Of a stretch of DNA of 64,000 nucleotides, positions 63,485-64,000 are shown in pieces. The notes under the pieces were generated by a model. The model made no database searches. It was not told the origin of the DNA and saw only the letters and a list, made by a program, of their open reading frames with translations. The stretch comes from Chromatiales bacterium (lineage in GTDB: Bacteria > Pseudomonadota > Gammaproteobacteria > UBA6429 > Thiohalophilaceae). The translations under genes and the position numbers were made by a program. How positions within the stretch are numbered: the first letter of the stretch is position 1; every line of letters begins with the position of its first letter. The stretch covers positions 151,241-215,240 of the forward strand of contig JALTJZ010000018.1 of the NCBI GenBank assembly GCA_027076325.1, read 5' to 3'.

Positions 63485-63559
63485 GGGGCAAGTATCATAA
63501 TAACCAAACGCGACACACCTCAGTGCAAAACCGTGATTATGATACTTGACCCCTTTGTT
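63485..63559. repeat. 44-bp repeat, copy 2, with an inverted partial copy
   Basis: Copy 2 (63516-63559) faces an inverted partial copy (about 63482-63504, GGGGCAAGTATCATAATAAC) 11 bases away. Together they form a long hairpin of the kind seen at ends of REP-like or small non-autonomous elements. Confidence 0.65.
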
Positions 63560-63650
63560 CCCTTTAACGCTACTTCTATTTATCCACGTTCGTTCAAAAT
63601 CATTTATAAAATTATTTATAATTGACATTTTCAGTAACTCACAAATTAAA

Positions 63651-63670
63651 AAAGCAGCCGGAGCTGCTTT
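63651..63670 (-). terminator. Terminator of the nrdJ transcript
   Basis: AAAGCAGC (63651-63658), loop CGGA and GCTGCTTT (63663-63670); on the minus strand the stem is followed by a run of T. It lies about 170 bases after the nrdJ stop. Confidence 0.75.
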
Positions 63671-63683
63671 ATGGATTCCCTAG

Positions 63684-63703
63684 ATTCCCACCTTCGCGGG
63701 AAT
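63684..63703. repeat. Palindromic repeat ATTCCC-ACCTTCGC-GGGAAT
   Basis: A GATTCCC...GGGAATGAC-type intergenic repeat with 6-bp arms, related to the one at 60344. Confidence 0.6.
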
Positions 63704-63719
63704 GACGTGGGGAAAAGAA

Positions 63720-63846
63720 CTAAGAGCAAGCGAGGGATTCGCAGGCAAGGCGCGGTGCTTTTTTAAAAGCGGAGCGGACATATAGTCCGTGAGCATTTTA
63801 AAAAAGTGCCGCAACGCCGCATGCGGATTCGTCGCGCCGCTCTTAG
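63720..63846. repeat. Dispersed structured hairpin repeat, copy 2 (3' of nrdJ)
   Basis: Outer arms CTAAGAGC (63720-63727) and GCTCTTAG (63839-63846), middle arms GCGGTGCTTTTTTAAAA / TTTTAAAAAAGTGCCGC and the central stem CGGAC-ATATA-GTCCG. It has the same plan and orientation as 6899-7011. Its right arm includes the nrdJ stop codon. Confidence 0.72.
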
Positions 63847-64000
63847 CCGCATTTGGAGTCGCCACAGTTGAGACACGTCATACACCCATCCATCTTAATC
63901 ACAGCTTTTGTCGAACACTTACCACACAACTGAGCCGACTCAGGAAAATCCTTAGCTTCCGATGTGCCAGCCTGCTCTACCGCACCCTCAAACTGCTTAC
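63843..64000 (-). CDS. nrdJ: C-terminus of a class II (B12-dependent) ribonucleotide reductase, cut by window edge
   Basis: The last 51 codons of a minus-strand gene entering from the right. It translates to ...SAQLCGKCSTKAVIKMDG, then CMTCLNCGDSKCG and stop. The CxxC pair plus the terminal CLNCGDSKCG match the zinc-like C-terminal tail of adenosylcobalamin-dependent ribonucleotide reductases, whose end cysteines re-reduce the active site. The identification rests on this tail only. The stop lies in the arm of a hairpin repeat. Confidence 0.7.
   Translation of the reverse strand, partial: KQFEGAVEQAGTSEAKDFPESAQLCGKCSTKAVIKMDGCMTCLNCGDSKCG

Larger units (their letters stand above)
63445..63842. 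other. Repeat-rich gap between GFA and nrdJ
   Basis: A 398-base gap holding only repeats: the 44-bp repeat and its inverted partial copy, a terminator hairpin (63651), a GATTCCC/GGGAAT palindrome (63684-63703) and the structured repeat (63720-63846). A 61-codon minus-strand ORF (63680-63865) is made of these repeats and is not a gene. Confidence 0.7.

Noticed and set aside
63680..63865. 61-codon minus-strand ORF
   Set aside because: It is made of two repeat elements and overlaps the nrdJ 3' end in another frame.

Overview
The window looks like chromosomal DNA of a gammaproteobacterium with moderately low GC (about 40-45% by eye). Type IV pilus retraction ATPases (PilT, PilU), a MetX-MetW pair, YcgN, Slp, YfaZ, YggT, YajQ, AmpG and PpnP homologues all point that way. 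A class I phosphoribulokinase of the Calvin cycle type, a glycogen operon (glgB-glgA), several rhodanese or thiosulfate sulfurtransferase proteins and a class II (B12-type) ribonucleotide reductase tail suggest an autotroph, perhaps a sulfur-oxidising chemolithotroph. That lifestyle is an inference. No rRNA, tRNA, CRISPR array, prophage or intact IS was seen.

Layout. 0-5.6 kb: glgB (cut by the left edge) and glgA, a small SAP-like protein, a MITE-like element, pgl, and a secreted sensor-domain protein. 5.7-15 kb: pilU and pilT (minus) diverge from yggS-proC-yggT (plus), followed by a dynamin-like GTPase, a lone CheY-like receiver and metX-metW. 15-22 kb: a periplasmic binding protein and sensor kinase pair, a TauE/SafE-like membrane protein, AmpG, a CNBD-HDOD protein and xthA. 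22-32 kb: pyrE, ytoQ-like, a DUF2007 protein, a purple-acid-phosphatase-like enzyme, an LTA-synthase-type sulfatase, purD, phosphoribulokinase, a FIST protein and a HIT protein. 31-48 kb: signalling and membrane proteins (CNBD-rhodanese, YbaK-HDOD, double CNBD, rhomboid-TPR, zinc ribbon-TPR, tandem rhodanese, AAA ATPase, YajQ), an HU-like protein with a lysine-rich tail, and a metzincin-like protease.

47-52 kb: the most striking region. An ancestral minus-strand operon (MORN protein - ycgN - HEAT lipoprotein) has been split by a 2 kb segment carrying an AbiEi/AbiEii toxin-antitoxin pair. The segment lies between 387-bp direct repeats of host sequence with one mismatch. One copy contains the 5' part of an intact ycgN; the other gives a truncated ycgN. 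52-55 kb: four small PilZ proteins, all with intact c-di-GMP motifs, surround a THI5-like binding protein. 55-64 kb: a GalT-like enzyme, Slp, two GFA-family proteins, a GST, a DUF481 protein, an S4 protein, PpnP, a TrmH-like methylase, a VC0807-like membrane protein, a DUF4230 protein and the 3' end of nrdJ.

Non-coding structure is rich for a housekeeping region. There are two MITE-like elements with terminal inverted repeats and 9-11 bp flanking direct repeats (3.7 and 37.7 kb). A dispersed hairpin repeat with compensatory base changes occurs at the 3' ends of pilT and nrdJ. A 44-bp repeat has replaced the C-terminus of a GFA gene. Several inverted repeats sit in promoter regions. Together the genes suggest carbon fixation and storage, surface motility and cyclic-nucleotide signalling. 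I found no clearly novel multi-gene system; the AbiE cassette and the PilZ cluster are the best candidates for follow-up.
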